The notes beneath the pieces are model-generated. The model was not told where the DNA came from and ran no database searches. It was given only the letters and a program-made list of their open reading frames with translations. A DNA stretch of 64,000 nt from Halosimplex aquaticum (GTDB lineage Archaea; Halobacteriota; Halobacteria; Halobacteriales; Haloarculaceae). The stretch covers positions 3,162,001 through 3,226,000 of the forward strand of contig NZ_CP118158.1 in the NCBI RefSeq assembly GCF_028747785.1, in the 5' to 3' direction. Made by a program: the position numbers and the translations under genes. This document shows positions 53,574 through 61,757 of this stretch, piece by piece. How positions within the stretch are numbered: position 1 is the stretch's first letter; each line of letters begins with the position of its first letter.

Positions 53574-54260
53574 ATGCGCGTCTCAAGCGGCGTTCCTGGA
53601 TTCGACGAGATCGTCCAGGGCGGCCTCCTGAAAGACAGGCTCTACGTGGTGAGTGGTCCTCCGGGCAGCGGGAAGACGACTTTCTCTTCGCAGTTCATCA
53701 CCCAGGGCGCCAAAGCGGGGGAGAACTGCCTCTACGTGACGATGCACGAGACCAAGGAGGAGCTGATGCAGGACATGTCGGGCTACGACTTCGGCTTCGA
53801 CCAGGTGATGGCCTCGGGGAAGATCCAGTTCCTCAACCTGATGACCGACAGCGGCAAGCGGACCATCACCCAGTTCGGGACCGAGGGCGGGCTGACCAAC
53901 CGCATCGTGGCCTTCCTCGAACAGCAGGACATCGACCGCGCGGTCATCGACTCGACGATGCTCCTCCAGCACTTCTTCAACGACGTCTCCGACGAGATCA
54001 CCGGCTTCCTCTCCGCGCTCAAACAGACGGGGACGACGGTCGTCCTCATCTCGGAGATGACCGACCCCTCCTCGTACGCCGACGAGCACTACCTCGCCCA
54101 CGGCGTCATCTTCTTCCACAACTACCTGGAGTCCGGCGGGATGACCCGCGGCGTCCAGGTGATCAAGATGCGCGGGACCGCCATCGACTGCGACATCAGG
54201 GCCATCGACTTCTCGAACAAGGGGTTGCGGGTGATGCCGGACAAGAAAGTCGAGGCCTGA
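53574..54260 (+). CDS. KaiC-like RecA-superfamily ATPase
   Basis: A 228-residue single-domain KaiC/RAD55-type ATPase. The P-loop is GPPGSGKTT (28-36), Walker B lies around DRAVIDSTM, and the N-terminus MRVSSGVPGFDEIVQGGLLKD is the family start. KaiC-like proteins are ATP-dependent switches; this one lacks the second domain and the clock phosphorylation site, so it is a signalling ATPase, not a clock. It is followed after three bases by a gene of unknown function, likely its partner. Confidence 0.93.
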   Translation: MRVSSGVPGFDEIVQGGLLKDRLYVVSGPPGSGKTTFSSQFITQGAKAGENCLYVTMHETKEELMQDMSGYDFGFDQVMASGKIQFLNLMTDSGKRTITQFGTEGGLTNRIVAFLEQQDIDRAVIDSTMLLQHFFNDVSDEITGFLSALKQTGTTVVLISEMTDPSSYADEHYLAHGVIFFHNYLESGGMTRGVQVIKMRGTAIDCDIRAIDFSNKGLRVMPDKKVEA

Positions 54261-54263
54261 CCC

Positions 54264-54674
54264 ATGGGTCTGTACGACGAGAAGTACGGCACGGCGTGGT
54301 CGGCCCTCGACCAGGACGAGGCGACCGAGCGGGCGTACGCGCTCGGCGTCGCGGAGTCCCTCGGGGAGTACAACCGCGAGGAGTTCGAGGCCGTCCACGA
54401 CGAGATGGACACCGCCTACACCAAGAGCATGGTCGAACTCGCGTTCCGCGAGGGGAAAAACGAGGGCCGCGAGGCCGCGCCCGCCGGCGACGCCGACGAG
54501 GAGGCGGTGTGGGACGAACTCGTCGAGGGCGACGTCGTCACCATCGACGAGGACGACGTCCCGACCGGCGGCCGCGACGGCCTGCCCGAGGCGGTCGACA
54601 AGTTCGGCGGCATCGAGAAGCCAAACCCCGACGAGATAGACGCCACCGACCGCCCGGACTTCCTCGACAAGTAG
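54264..54674 (+). CDS. Conserved protein coupled to the KaiC-like ATPase
   Basis: A 136-residue acidic soluble protein, helical in its first 70 residues (ERAYALGVAESLGEYNREEFEAV, YTKSMVELAFREGKNEGRE), then a short beta part with VVTIDEDDVPTGGRDG and a disordered end. Its ATG is three bases after the KaiC-like stop, so the two are co-translated. I do not recognise a named family; the tight linkage suggests a regulator or effector of the ATPase. Confidence 0.65.
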   Translation: MGLYDEKYGTAWSALDQDEATERAYALGVAESLGEYNREEFEAVHDEMDTAYTKSMVELAFREGKNEGREAAPAGDADEEAVWDELVEGDVVTIDEDDVPTGGRDGLPEAVDKFGGIEKPNPDEIDATDRPDFLDK

Positions 54675-54746
54675 GTCGGCGACACCGACCGCGCCAGCGC
54701 CCGGGCGGACCGCAACCGGCTTGCCGCCTCGGAGACATGCGGAGGT

Positions 54747-55559
54747 ATGGTCGCCGCGGATCTCCACGTCCACACGACGAACTCCGACGGAACCTTCCGC
54801 TACGACGAGGTCGCCCCCGCGGCGCGGGCCGCCGGCCTCGACGCCGTCGCGATCACCGACCACGACCGCCTCCATCCCGCCCTCGACGCCCCCGTCGTCG
54901 AACGCGACGGCATCACGCTGATCCACGGGATCGAGCTCCGCGTCGACGCCGGCGACCAGCGGGTCGACCTGCTGGGCTACGGCGCCCGGCCGACCGACGC
55001 GCTCACCGCCGAGATCGACCGCCTCCAGCGCGACCGCGTCGAGCGCGGCCGCGCCATCGTCGAGTGCGTCGAGGACCGGCTGGGCGTCGACCTCGGGATC
55101 GACCCCGGGCCGGGGCTGGGCCGGCCGGACATCGCGCGCGCGGTCGTCGCCAGCGACGCCGACTACGACGCGATCCCGGAGGTCTTCGACGACCTCATCG
55201 GCGAGGGCGACCCCTGTTACGTCGCCAGGGACGTGCCCTCGTTCGAGCGCGGCCGAGAGCTGCTCGCGGAGGCGTGCGACCTCGTCGGACTCGCCCACCC
55301 GCTGCGCTACCCGGATCCCGAGGCCGCCCTCGACCTGGCGCCGCGACTCGACGCGCTCGAAGCCGTCTACCCCTACGGCGCCCGCGGGCACACCGACTCG
55401 ACCGGAACCCTCGACGAGGCCCACGTCCGGGAGGTCGCCGATCGCAACGACTGTCTCGTCACCGGCGGGAGCGACGCGCACGACCGATCGCTCGGGGAGG
55501 CCGGCCTCTCCGCTCGGGAGTTCGAGCGGGTCGCAGTCGCGCTCGGCGTCGATCCGTGA
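54747..55559 (+). CDS. PHP-domain metal-dependent phosphoesterase
   Basis: A 270-residue PHP-superfamily enzyme. DLHVHTTNSDGT (5-16) and ITDHDRLH give the first metal ligands, GIELRV the Glu, GLAHPLRYP the third His and TGGSDAHDRSLG the last Asp/His. All metal-site motifs are intact. Relatives hydrolyse phosphoesters, including histidinol phosphate and 3',5'-nucleotide bisphosphates (NBPs); the substrate here is open. GGAGGT abuts the ATG. Confidence 0.93.
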   Translation: MVAADLHVHTTNSDGTFRYDEVAPAARAAGLDAVAITDHDRLHPALDAPVVERDGITLIHGIELRVDAGDQRVDLLGYGARPTDALTAEIDRLQRDRVERGRAIVECVEDRLGVDLGIDPGPGLGRPDIARAVVASDADYDAIPEVFDDLIGEGDPCYVARDVPSFERGRELLAEACDLVGLAHPLRYPDPEAALDLAPRLDALEAVYPYGARGHTDSTGTLDEAHVREVADRNDCLVTGGSDAHDRSLGEAGLSAREFERVAVALGVDP

Positions 55560-55669
55560 CCGCCGCCGGCGGGGCCAGTTCCCTCGTGGGAACGGCCGTC
55601 TGGCGGCGGCGTCAGACGCGCGGCGTCCGGTGTCGTAGGGTTCAATGCCCCTCGGTTCCAAGGCCGGGT

Positions 55670-55834
55670 ATGCAGTGTCACTACTGCGACCGCGAGGCCG
55701 AGATCGCGGTCGAGAAAGACGGCGTCAAGGTCGGGGTCTGCAAGACGCACTTCCGCGAGCAGATGGAAGAGATCGCGGACTCGGACTGGCTCGACGGCAT
55801 CGAAGAGGATCTGGACATCGACCGCGCCGAGTGA
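55670..55834 (+). CDS. DUF6757-like small zinc-binding protein
   Basis: A 54-residue protein starting MQCHYCDREAEIAVEKDG with a second metal pair in GVCKTHF; together they form one zinc site (CxxC ... CxxH). The remainder is an acidic amphipathic helix. I recognise the haloarchaeal DUF6757 family. It stands alone about 110 bases after the PHP gene. Role unknown. Confidence 0.75.
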   Translation: MQCHYCDREAEIAVEKDGVKVGVCKTHFREQMEEIADSDWLDGIEEDLDIDRAE

Positions 55835-55899
55835 CGCCCCCGTTCGGCCCGCCCCGTGTCCCCGCGAGACTTTACTGACTCGCTGCGCAACCTCCCCGC

Positions 55900-56367
55900 A
55901 TGAAACGCGTCTCCCGCGACGACTGCGAGCGCCGGATGGGACCGGCCGCCGACAAACGGGCGCTCTCGGCCGCGCTCGACGCCGAGGAACTGGCCCTCAA
56001 CTACTACGAACTCGAACCCGGCGACAGCTTCGGGTTCGGCTACCACCGCCACCCCGAGCAGGAGGAGGTCTTCTACGTCGTCGACGGGACGGCGACCTTC
56101 GAGACCGAGGACGGCGACGTGGAGGTCTCGGCCGGCGAAGCCGTCCGCTTCGCGCCCGGCGAGTGGCAACTCGGTCGGAACGCCGGCGACGAGCGCTGCG
56201 TCGCGCTCGCGATGGGCGCACCGCGCGACGCCCGCCGGACCGAGATGCTCCGGGAGTGCCCCGACTGCGGCGGCCGCACGGAAAACGCCGTCGAGATGGC
56301 CGACGACCGCGAGGCGCTGGTGACCCGCTGTACCGACTGCGGGACCGAGACCGGGCGGTTCACCTGA
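55900..56367 (+). CDS. Cupin fused to a C-terminal zinc ribbon
   Basis: A 155-residue protein. Residues 30-105 form a cupin barrel with GYHRHPEQEEVFYVVDG, which supplies the metal His and Glu residues, and AVRFAPGEWQ. Residues 115-155 form a zinc ribbon with CPDCGG and CTDCG. Cupins bind small ligands or act as metal enzymes. Joining a cupin to a ribbon is uncommon outside haloarchaea. ACTTTACTG about 29 bases before the ATG suggests a leaderless transcript. Confidence 0.85.
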   Translation: MKRVSRDDCERRMGPAADKRALSAALDAEELALNYYELEPGDSFGFGYHRHPEQEEVFYVVDGTATFETEDGDVEVSAGEAVRFAPGEWQLGRNAGDERCVALAMGAPRDARRTEMLRECPDCGGRTENAVEMADDREALVTRCTDCGTETGRFT

Positions 56368-56429
56368 GCTGAGGAGACGCCGGTCGAAACCCGGCCGAGC
56401 GCCGGCAGTCCCCCGGCGACCGCGGCGTA

Positions 56430-57404
56430 CTATCGCCGTCGGTCGCGTATCGACCGAACCGTCTCGGCGACCGCCTCGGCCATCCCTTCTGCTTGCGGCC
56501 GTTCTTCTGTACCGATCCCTCCGTTCTGCACGTCGAGCGCGACGAAGTACGACGCGAGATTCACGAGCCGGTAGCCGTCGCGCCGCCGCTCGAAGCCGCC
56601 GGGGGGCGGCCGGACCGACTCGTAGCCGGTGCGGAACGCCGACAGGGCGGGCCGCGGCGCGTCTGCGCCCGGGCGACCGAACACCGGGATCGCCGTCCGC
56701 CAGAAGTCGTACTCGCCCGGCGCGACCAGCGCGTGCTCGAAGTCGACGAGCGCGGCGACCTCGGTCGGATCGCCGCTCGCGTCCGTCTCGAATCCGACGT
56801 GGTCGGGTAGCGCGTTCCCGTGGCAGAGCACGGGAGCGCCCGCCCCGGCGAAGAGGTCGGGACAGTCCTCGACCAGCGCTCGCGCCTCGCGGACGGGGTC
56901 GACCCACTCCGTATCGGCGAGGTAGTTCGCGAACCGGTCGAGGAGGCCCCGGACGACGCCGACCCAGCGGTCGCGCGCGTCGACCGCGAGCCGGCCGTCG
57001 CCGCCGCCGGGTCGTGGGAACCCCGGCCTGGCGAACGTCTCGGCCGTGGCGTCGTGCAGCCGGGCGAGACCTCGGCCCAGCGCACGAGCGTAGACCGCGT
57101 CGATCTCGTCGGGGTCGGGGACCTCGTCTTCCGCGGGGAGTCCGTCGAGCCACGAGGCGACGAAGTAGCCGTCGCCGGCGGCGAGCACGCTCGGGACCGG
57201 CAGGTCGGTGCGGCGGTCGACGTGGTCGACGACGGCCGCCTCCGTCTCAGGGTCGGCGGCCTCACCGCGGGCGACCTTGCAGACCGCCCGTCGGCCGTCG
57301 ACGCGGACCTCGTAGACGGCGTGGGGCGGTACGTCGTGGAGCTGTTCGCGGATCTCGTAGCGCTCGAAGTTCGCCGCGAGCGCGTCGTGGACGTCCTGTG
57401 TCAT
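56430..57404 (-). CDS. APH-family phosphotransferase with lost catalytic residues
   Basis: A 324-residue protein of the aminoglycoside-phosphotransferase fold. CKVARG holds the ATP Lys, but the catalytic loop reads H195-G-N-A-L-P-D-H: the essential Asp is Asn197 and the usual downstream Asn is His202. The later VDFEHALVAPGEYDFW keeps the Mg-binding Asp. It therefore looks like a pseudo-kinase, perhaps a binding protein. The ATG at 57404 is the first codon with family-like sequence; upstream frame is Arg/Ser-rich. Compare the intact protein at 46915-47889. Confidence 0.85.
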   Translation of the reverse strand: MTQDVHDALAANFERYEIREQLHDVPPHAVYEVRVDGRRAVCKVARGEAADPETEAAVVDHVDRRTDLPVPSVLAAGDGYFVASWLDGLPAEDEVPDPDEIDAVYARALGRGLARLHDATAETFARPGFPRPGGGDGRLAVDARDRWVGVVRGLLDRFANYLADTEWVDPVREARALVEDCPDLFAGAGAPVLCHGNALPDHVGFETDASGDPTEVAALVDFEHALVAPGEYDFWRTAIPVFGRPGADAPRPALSAFRTGYESVRPPPGGFERRRDGYRLVNLASYFVALDVQNGGIGTEERPQAEGMAEAVAETVRSIRDRRR

Positions 57405-57552
57405 GGATCTCGCCGCGTGACGGGCGGCGACCGGCCGGAGCGGTGCTGCGGCTCCGGCCGGCGAGAAGACGATCGAGGCTGGACTCGGGTCCGGCAAAAG
57501 TCTTGTGTCGCCGACGAACCCCGGACGATCCAGCGATCCCCGACGCGGCCGG

Positions 57553-58077
57553 TCAGGCGTAGCGCTCGACGGCGCGGTAGAAGCCGAGGCCGGCCAACGC
57601 GGGGCCGAGCGTGACGACGACCGCGAGCACCAGCCAGGCGACGGCCGCGGCGCCTCCCGAGAGGAACAGGACGTTGTAGCGGCCGAGACCGCCCGGCGCG
57701 ACGAAGAACACGGCACTGAGGACCATCGCGACCGGCCAGCCGAGCGTCGCGTACTCCAGGGCCTCGTCGGGGCCGAGCGGCGTCCACCGGTCCAGCAGTT
57801 GCCGGCCGATGAGGAGCGGGAACGCCGCCAGCACGAGCGCCGCGGCAGCGGCAACCAGGGCGAACGTGAGGCCGGCGCCGGGGTCGACGAACAGCGCGAG
57901 CGCGGTCGCGACCGCGGCGAGCAGACCGACGGACCCGGCCATCACGCTCCCGAGCGCCATTCTGAACGACTCGCGGCGCTTCGAGAGCCCCCACGCGACG
58001 AGCGCGACGACCGGCGACGCGAGCGCGAACCCGAAGTAGGTGAACACCGCCAGCAGCCCGACGTACCCGTTTGCCAT
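57553..58077 (-). CDS. Five-helix membrane protein, unknown function
   Basis: A 174-residue protein with five hydrophobic helices (about 5-25, 38-58, 62-85, 105-125 and 135-165). Short loops carry SKRRESF and RWTPLGPDEALEYATLG. There is no motif I can name. The ATG at 58077 starts directly at the first helix; the 24 codons upstream are polar and lack coding character. It lies 148 bases upstream of the pseudo-kinase gene on the same strand. Confidence 0.6.
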   Translation of the reverse strand: MANGYVGLLAVFTYFGFALASPVVALVAWGLSKRRESFRMALGSVMAGSVGLLAAVATALALFVDPGAGLTFALVAAAAALVLAAFPLLIGRQLLDRWTPLGPDEALEYATLGWPVAMVLSAVFFVAPGGLGRYNVLFLSGGAAAVAWLVLAVVVTLGPALAGLGFYRAVERYA

Positions 58078-58120
58078 CGCCTGGTGGTCGCAGTGTTTCC
58101 CTATAAGTTCCATGGGAGAC

Positions 58121-58196
58121 AGGCCGCGATGCCGGTCGCTGACCGACATCGCGCCGATTCGGACGCGATGACTACTCGAAGGCCGCGATGCCGGTC
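58121..58196. repeat. 17-bp direct repeat at the end of the acyl-CoA dehydrogenase gene
   Basis: AGGCCGCGATGCCGGTC occurs at 58121-58137 and again at 58180-58196, 59 bases apart. The second copy covers the last codons of the acyl-CoA dehydrogenase; the first lies just downstream of its stop. It looks like a small local duplication. Confidence 0.6.
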
Positions 58197-59341
58197 AGGT
58201 CCTCCCCGAGGATCAGCGTATGGATGTCGTCGGTCCCCTCGTACGTGTAGACTGTCTCGACGTTCGCGAGGTGGCGCATCGGCGAGTAGTCGGTCGTGAT
58301 GCCGTTGCCGCCGAGCATCTCCCGGGCGGTGCGGGCGACCTCGCGGCAGGTCCGGACGTTGTTGCGCTTGGCCATCGACACCTGCTGGGGCCGCAGGTCG
58401 CCACGTTCCTTGAGGTCGGCGAGCCGATAGGCGAGCGACTGCGCGGTCGTGATATCGGTCGCCATGTCGGCGAGCTTCTCCTGCTGGAGCTGGAAGCGCG
58501 CGATCGGTCCACCGAACTGCTCGCGGTCGGTCGCGTACTCGCGGGCCGCCTCGAAGCAGTCCCGCGCCGCGCCGACGGCGCCCCACGCGATGCCGAACCG
58601 GGCCTGCGTGAGACACGAGAGCGGCCCCTTCATCCCCGACACGTCCGGGAGGACGTTCTCCGCGGGGACGTAGCAGTCGGCGAGGGATATCTCGCCAGTA
58701 ATGGAGGCGCGCATCGAGAGCTTCCCGTCGATGTGGTTCGTCTCGATCCCGTCGCGGTCGGTCTCGACGAGGAACCCCCGGACGGGGCTCCCCTCGGCAG
58801 AGCGGTCCTTCGCCCACACGAGCGCCACGTCGGCGATGGGTGCGTTCGTGATCCACGTCTTCGAGCCGTTCAGTACGTAGCCCCCTCCGTCGTCGGCCCG
58901 CTCAGCGCGTGTCTCCATCGCGCTCGGGTTCGACCCGTGGTCGGGTTCGGTGAGGCCGAAACAGCCCACCGCGGAACCGTCGGCCAGATCCGGGAGCCAG
59001 CGCTCGCGCTGGGCCTCCGAGCCGAACGCGTGGATCGGGTACATCACGAGCGCACCCTGGACCGAGGCCATCGATCGGACCCCCGAGTCGCCGGCCTCCA
59101 GTTCCTGCATCAGCAACCCGTAGGCGCGCTCGCCGACGTTCGCCGTCGACTCGTGGTCGAGGTTGGGCGCGTAGAATCCCAACTCGCCCATCTCGGTGAT
59201 CAGGCCCTCGGGGAACGTGCCGGCCTCGAAGTGGTCGCCGATGTCCGGCCGAACCTCCTCGTCGACGAACTCCCGGGCGGTGTCGCGGATGAGCCGCTCC
59301 TCCTCGCTCAGATCCGCCTCGAGATCCACGTAATCGAGCAT
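58172..59341 (-). CDS. Acyl-CoA dehydrogenase, glutaryl-CoA dehydrogenase-like
   Basis: A 389-residue FAD enzyme of the acyl-CoA dehydrogenase family. GCFGLTEPDHGSNPSAMETRA and WITNAPIADVALVWA are FAD/substrate motifs, and the C-terminal YTYEGTDDIHTLILGEDLTG carries the catalytic Glu in the position typical of glutaryl-CoA dehydrogenases, which also end in a similar DIHALILGR-type motif. It may oxidise glutaryl-CoA in lysine degradation, or another short acyl-CoA. The start MLDYVDLEADL at 59341 is chosen as the family-like N-terminus. No electron-transfer flavoprotein genes are near. Confidence 0.9.
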   Translation of the reverse strand: MLDYVDLEADLSEEERLIRDTAREFVDEEVRPDIGDHFEAGTFPEGLITEMGELGFYAPNLDHESTANVGERAYGLLMQELEAGDSGVRSMASVQGALVMYPIHAFGSEAQRERWLPDLADGSAVGCFGLTEPDHGSNPSAMETRAERADDGGGYVLNGSKTWITNAPIADVALVWAKDRSAEGSPVRGFLVETDRDGIETNHIDGKLSMRASITGEISLADCYVPAENVLPDVSGMKGPLSCLTQARFGIAWGAVGAARDCFEAAREYATDREQFGGPIARFQLQQEKLADMATDITTAQSLAYRLADLKERGDLRPQQVSMAKRNNVRTCREVARTAREMLGGNGITTDYSPMRHLANVETVYTYEGTDDIHTLILGEDLTGIAAFE

Positions 59342-59440
59342 GACCGACCTTGGGAGGCAGTCGTGAAAAACACTCGCTGGCCCGCAGTCGGGTGTCGAAC
59401 ACGACAAAGTACTTACCGGACGTGGCGAACGTTCGATAAG

Positions 59441-60055
59441 ATGCGGTCGCTCGTCCTCGCGGCCGTCTGTCTGGTCGTGGTCGTCGCGGGGTGTAGTGCG
59501 CCGAGCGCGCAGCCCTCGCCCGCGCCGACAGCCGCGTCACCCGTCGAGACCGCAGATATCGCCTCGACAACTCCGCCTGATGGGACGCTGACACCGAGCG
59601 TCACCGACACCGAGACACCGACGAGGACGCCGACGCCGGTCGCGGCCACGCCGGTCCCGCTTCGGGCGGCGGCCGAGCCGTGCGACGAGAACCTCTGGAT
59701 CGGGTTCTCGGACCCCCAGAACAGTATGGGCGGCTGGACGCAGCGCAGCGTCCGCGTGAGTTACACCCTGCCCGCGAACACGAGCATCTTCCTCGTCGCC
59801 TACGTCGACGGGGAACTTGCGGGCACCTCCTTCGACGCGGACTACGGACCCGGACGCTACCACGTCGATGGGTTCGGGTTCGACCTCGATCGGTCGTTCA
59901 CTGGCCCCCACCTGGTGCAGGTCGTCGTCTACACCGACGGCAACGGGAACCGCCGGTTCGACCGCGGCGTCGACGCCCCTTGTCTCGTCGACGGCGAGGT
60001 CGCCCAGGCGGGGCCCGCCCGTCTGGACTACAGCCAGTACGGAATCGGGACGTAA
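59441..60055 (+). CDS. Lipoprotein with Thr/Pro-rich stalk and beta domain
   Basis: A 204-residue exported protein. The signal ends in VVVVAGCSAPS, a lipobox, so it is lipid-anchored. Residues 28-75 form a Thr/Pro-rich stalk, and 80-200 a beta-rich domain with RSVRVSYTLPANTSIFLVAYVDG and VVVYTDGNGNRRFDRGVDAPC, reminiscent of haloarchaeal DUF7282-type extracellular domains. AAGTACTTA about 29 bases before the ATG suggests a leaderless transcript. It is divergent from the acyl-CoA dehydrogenase. Ligand unknown. Confidence 0.8.
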   Translation: MRSLVLAAVCLVVVVAGCSAPSAQPSPAPTAASPVETADIASTTPPDGTLTPSVTDTETPTRTPTPVAATPVPLRAAAEPCDENLWIGFSDPQNSMGGWTQRSVRVSYTLPANTSIFLVAYVDGELAGTSFDADYGPGRYHVDGFGFDLDRSFTGPHLVQVVVYTDGNGNRRFDRGVDAPCLVDGEVAQAGPARLDYSQYGIGT

Positions 60056-60065
60056 CGCGGGTCTA

Positions 60066-60356
60066 TCAGGCCTCGCCGTCGACCGTCCGCTCCCGGTCGA
60101 GCGCCACGTCGATCAGGAACTCGGCGAGCGCCCGGCCGTCGTCGGGGTCCAGCCCTCGCTCTGCGAACAGCGTCGCGTGGTGGGACGCGACGGTCGCCTC
60201 GCGGTCCTCGTCGACGAGGGCCCGCCCCGCGCTCGATTTCACGTCGGCGACCGCCTCCGCCCGCTCGACTCGCTCGGCGATCAGGTCCGCGATCTCGGCG
60301 TCGATCCGGTCGATGTCGGCCCGCAGATCCGTCAGGTCGGCTGTTGGGTCTGTCAT
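60066..60356 (-). CDS. Chorismate mutase (AroQ type)
   Basis: A 96-residue single-domain chorismate mutase that converts chorismate to prephenate for Phe and Tyr synthesis. LTDLRADIDRIDAEIADLIAERVERAEAVADVK is the first long helix with the active-site Arg, and VDEDREATVASH holds the next conserved charged residues. I use the ATG at 60356 instead of one 13 codons upstream because the helix starts right after it. It is not beside the other aromatic amino-acid genes; the neighbours are a lipoprotein gene and a glutamine amidotransferase. Confidence 0.9.
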   Translation of the reverse strand: MTDPTADLTDLRADIDRIDAEIADLIAERVERAEAVADVKSSAGRALVDEDREATVASHHATLFAERGLDPDDGRALAEFLIDVALDRERTVDGEA

Positions 60357-60443
60357 CGTGAGAGCCGTCGTACGAGCGTGTCTCGGGTCCGACAAAAAAG
60401 CCTGACTGTGAACGCCGGAGCGCAGGGGCGGAGGTGTCTCTGC

Positions 60444-61187
60444 TCAGTCGTCGGCGGCGACGGCGTCCTCGCCGACGGTGTCCTCGGCGCCCGGCGCCTC
60501 GACGCCGTTGACGTCGACCTCGCGGACGAACGCGACGAAGTTGTCGAAGACCTGCTTGGCCTCGCAGGCGGCGTCGAAGTTCTCGGGGGTGATCCCGTCG
60601 AGGACGGACTGGATCCGTTCCTCGGGGAGGTCCTTCCCCTTCGTCACTTCTTCGGCGGTCTGCATGTCGTACTCGGGGTGGAACTGGACGCCGAAGACGC
60701 GGTCTCTGCGGAAGCCGTGGACGCCGTAGTCGTTGGTAGCGAGGCGCTCGGCGCCCGGCGGGAGTTCGACGACGGCGTCCGAGTGGGTCGTGAATACCGT
60801 GAACGCGGGGTCGACGCCGTCGAACAGGACGTCGTCGCCGGTGTGTTCGACGGTGCGGTACCCGATCTCGTACTCGCCCATCGACTCGACCGTCCCGCCG
60901 AGCACGTCGGCGAGCAGCTGGTGGCCGTAACACACGCCCAGACAGGGGAGTCCGCGGTCGATCGCCGCCTCGACCCACTCCTTCGTGGGGTCGATCCACT
61001 CCTCGTCCCAGTACACGGAGGCGCGAGAGCCGGTGACGACGACGCCGTCGAAGTCGTACGTCTCCGGGAGGTCGCCGCCGGGGAGGTGAAACTCCGTCAG
61101 GTCGGCGGCCAGCTCGCGGCGGAAGTTCCGCCGGTTGCCCTCGGCCTCGTGGGCTGCGTTCAACAGGGCGATGCGCGGCCGTGTCAT
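60444..61187 (-). CDS. Class I glutamine amidotransferase
   Basis: A 247-residue stand-alone glutaminase-type domain. The catalytic triad is complete: Cys86 in GVCYGHQ, and His170 with Glu172 in GVQFHPEY. The synthetase half is absent, as in the GMP-synthase-like free domains common in haloarchaea. A dyad, TTACTCGGCGAGTA on the minus strand, overlaps the TATA region about 15-30 bases before the ATG at 61187. Its partner or substrate is not known. Confidence 0.93.
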   Translation of the reverse strand: MTRPRIALLNAAHEAEGNRRNFRRELAADLTEFHLPGGDLPETYDFDGVVVTGSRASVYWDEEWIDPTKEWVEAAIDRGLPCLGVCYGHQLLADVLGGTVESMGEYEIGYRTVEHTGDDVLFDGVDPAFTVFTTHSDAVVELPPGAERLATNDYGVHGFRRDRVFGVQFHPEYDMQTAEEVTKGKDLPEERIQSVLDGITPENFDAACEAKQVFDNFVAFVREVDVNGVEAPGAEDTVGEDAVAADD

Positions 61188-61237
61188 CGTCGGAACGGAC
61201 GTACTCGCCGAGTAAAAGGCTGTCCACCGGGGCAGTA

Positions 61238-61756
61238 CTACGGCCCGTGCGAACGGGTGCCGCGGTCGTCGCTGTCTCTCTCGGCCCGTTCAGTGGTCTC
61301 GTCTCCGCGCACCCGGACAAGCGACACGGCTGCGACGCCCCCGTACGCCCCAGCCACGCCGAGGAGCCACGGCGGTCGGTCGATCAGAAACCACGGCACC
61401 GCGACCCCGTACCCGAGGCCGAGCAGGGCGCCCGAGACTGTCCGGAGGGCGTTCGACCCGCGGCGGTCGGTGAACGTCGTGGCCGCCCAGTCGACCAGCG
61501 CGGGCGCCGGTCCGCAGGCGACCAGCCAGGGCCACGCCGCCGTCGCCGTCCCGGTCAGGACGAGCGCGAGAGCGACGAGAATCCCCGGGTAGACGCCGCT
61601 ACAGCGCGCGCAGAGGTGGACCGTCCGATCGCCGAGCGAGACCGAGTGACAGCGATAGTACTCGTGGGGCTCGTGATGCGAGAGGAGATACCGTCGAGTG
61701 CGGGCGAGGCCGGGACGGAGTTCGGTTCGGCGCCGAGCGCGGCGCCGGCCGTCCCG
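61238..61756 (-). CDS. DUF2085 membrane protein, start codon unclear
   Basis: Reading the minus strand gives an open frame to the stop at 61238 with the DUF2085 pattern: ARTRRYLLSHHEPHEYYRCH, then VHLCARCSGVYPGILVALAL, and three further helices ending in an acidic tail. The frame is open from just after a stop at 61811 but has no ATG, GTG or TTG before the family region begins around 61723, so the start is uncertain: a rare start codon or a one-base shift joining the ATG at 61769 are both possible. The left boundary here is approximate. It lies downstream of the TM2 gene. Confidence 0.55.
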   Translation of the reverse strand, partial: RDGRRRARRRTELRPGLARTRRYLLSHHEPHEYYRCHSVSLGDRTVHLCARCSGVYPGILVALALVLTGTATAAWPWLVACGPAPALVDWAATTFTDRRGSNALRTVSGALLGLGYGVAVPWFLIDRPPWLLGVAGAYGGVAAVSLVRVRGDETTERAERDSDDRGTRSHGP

Positions 61757-61757
61757 T

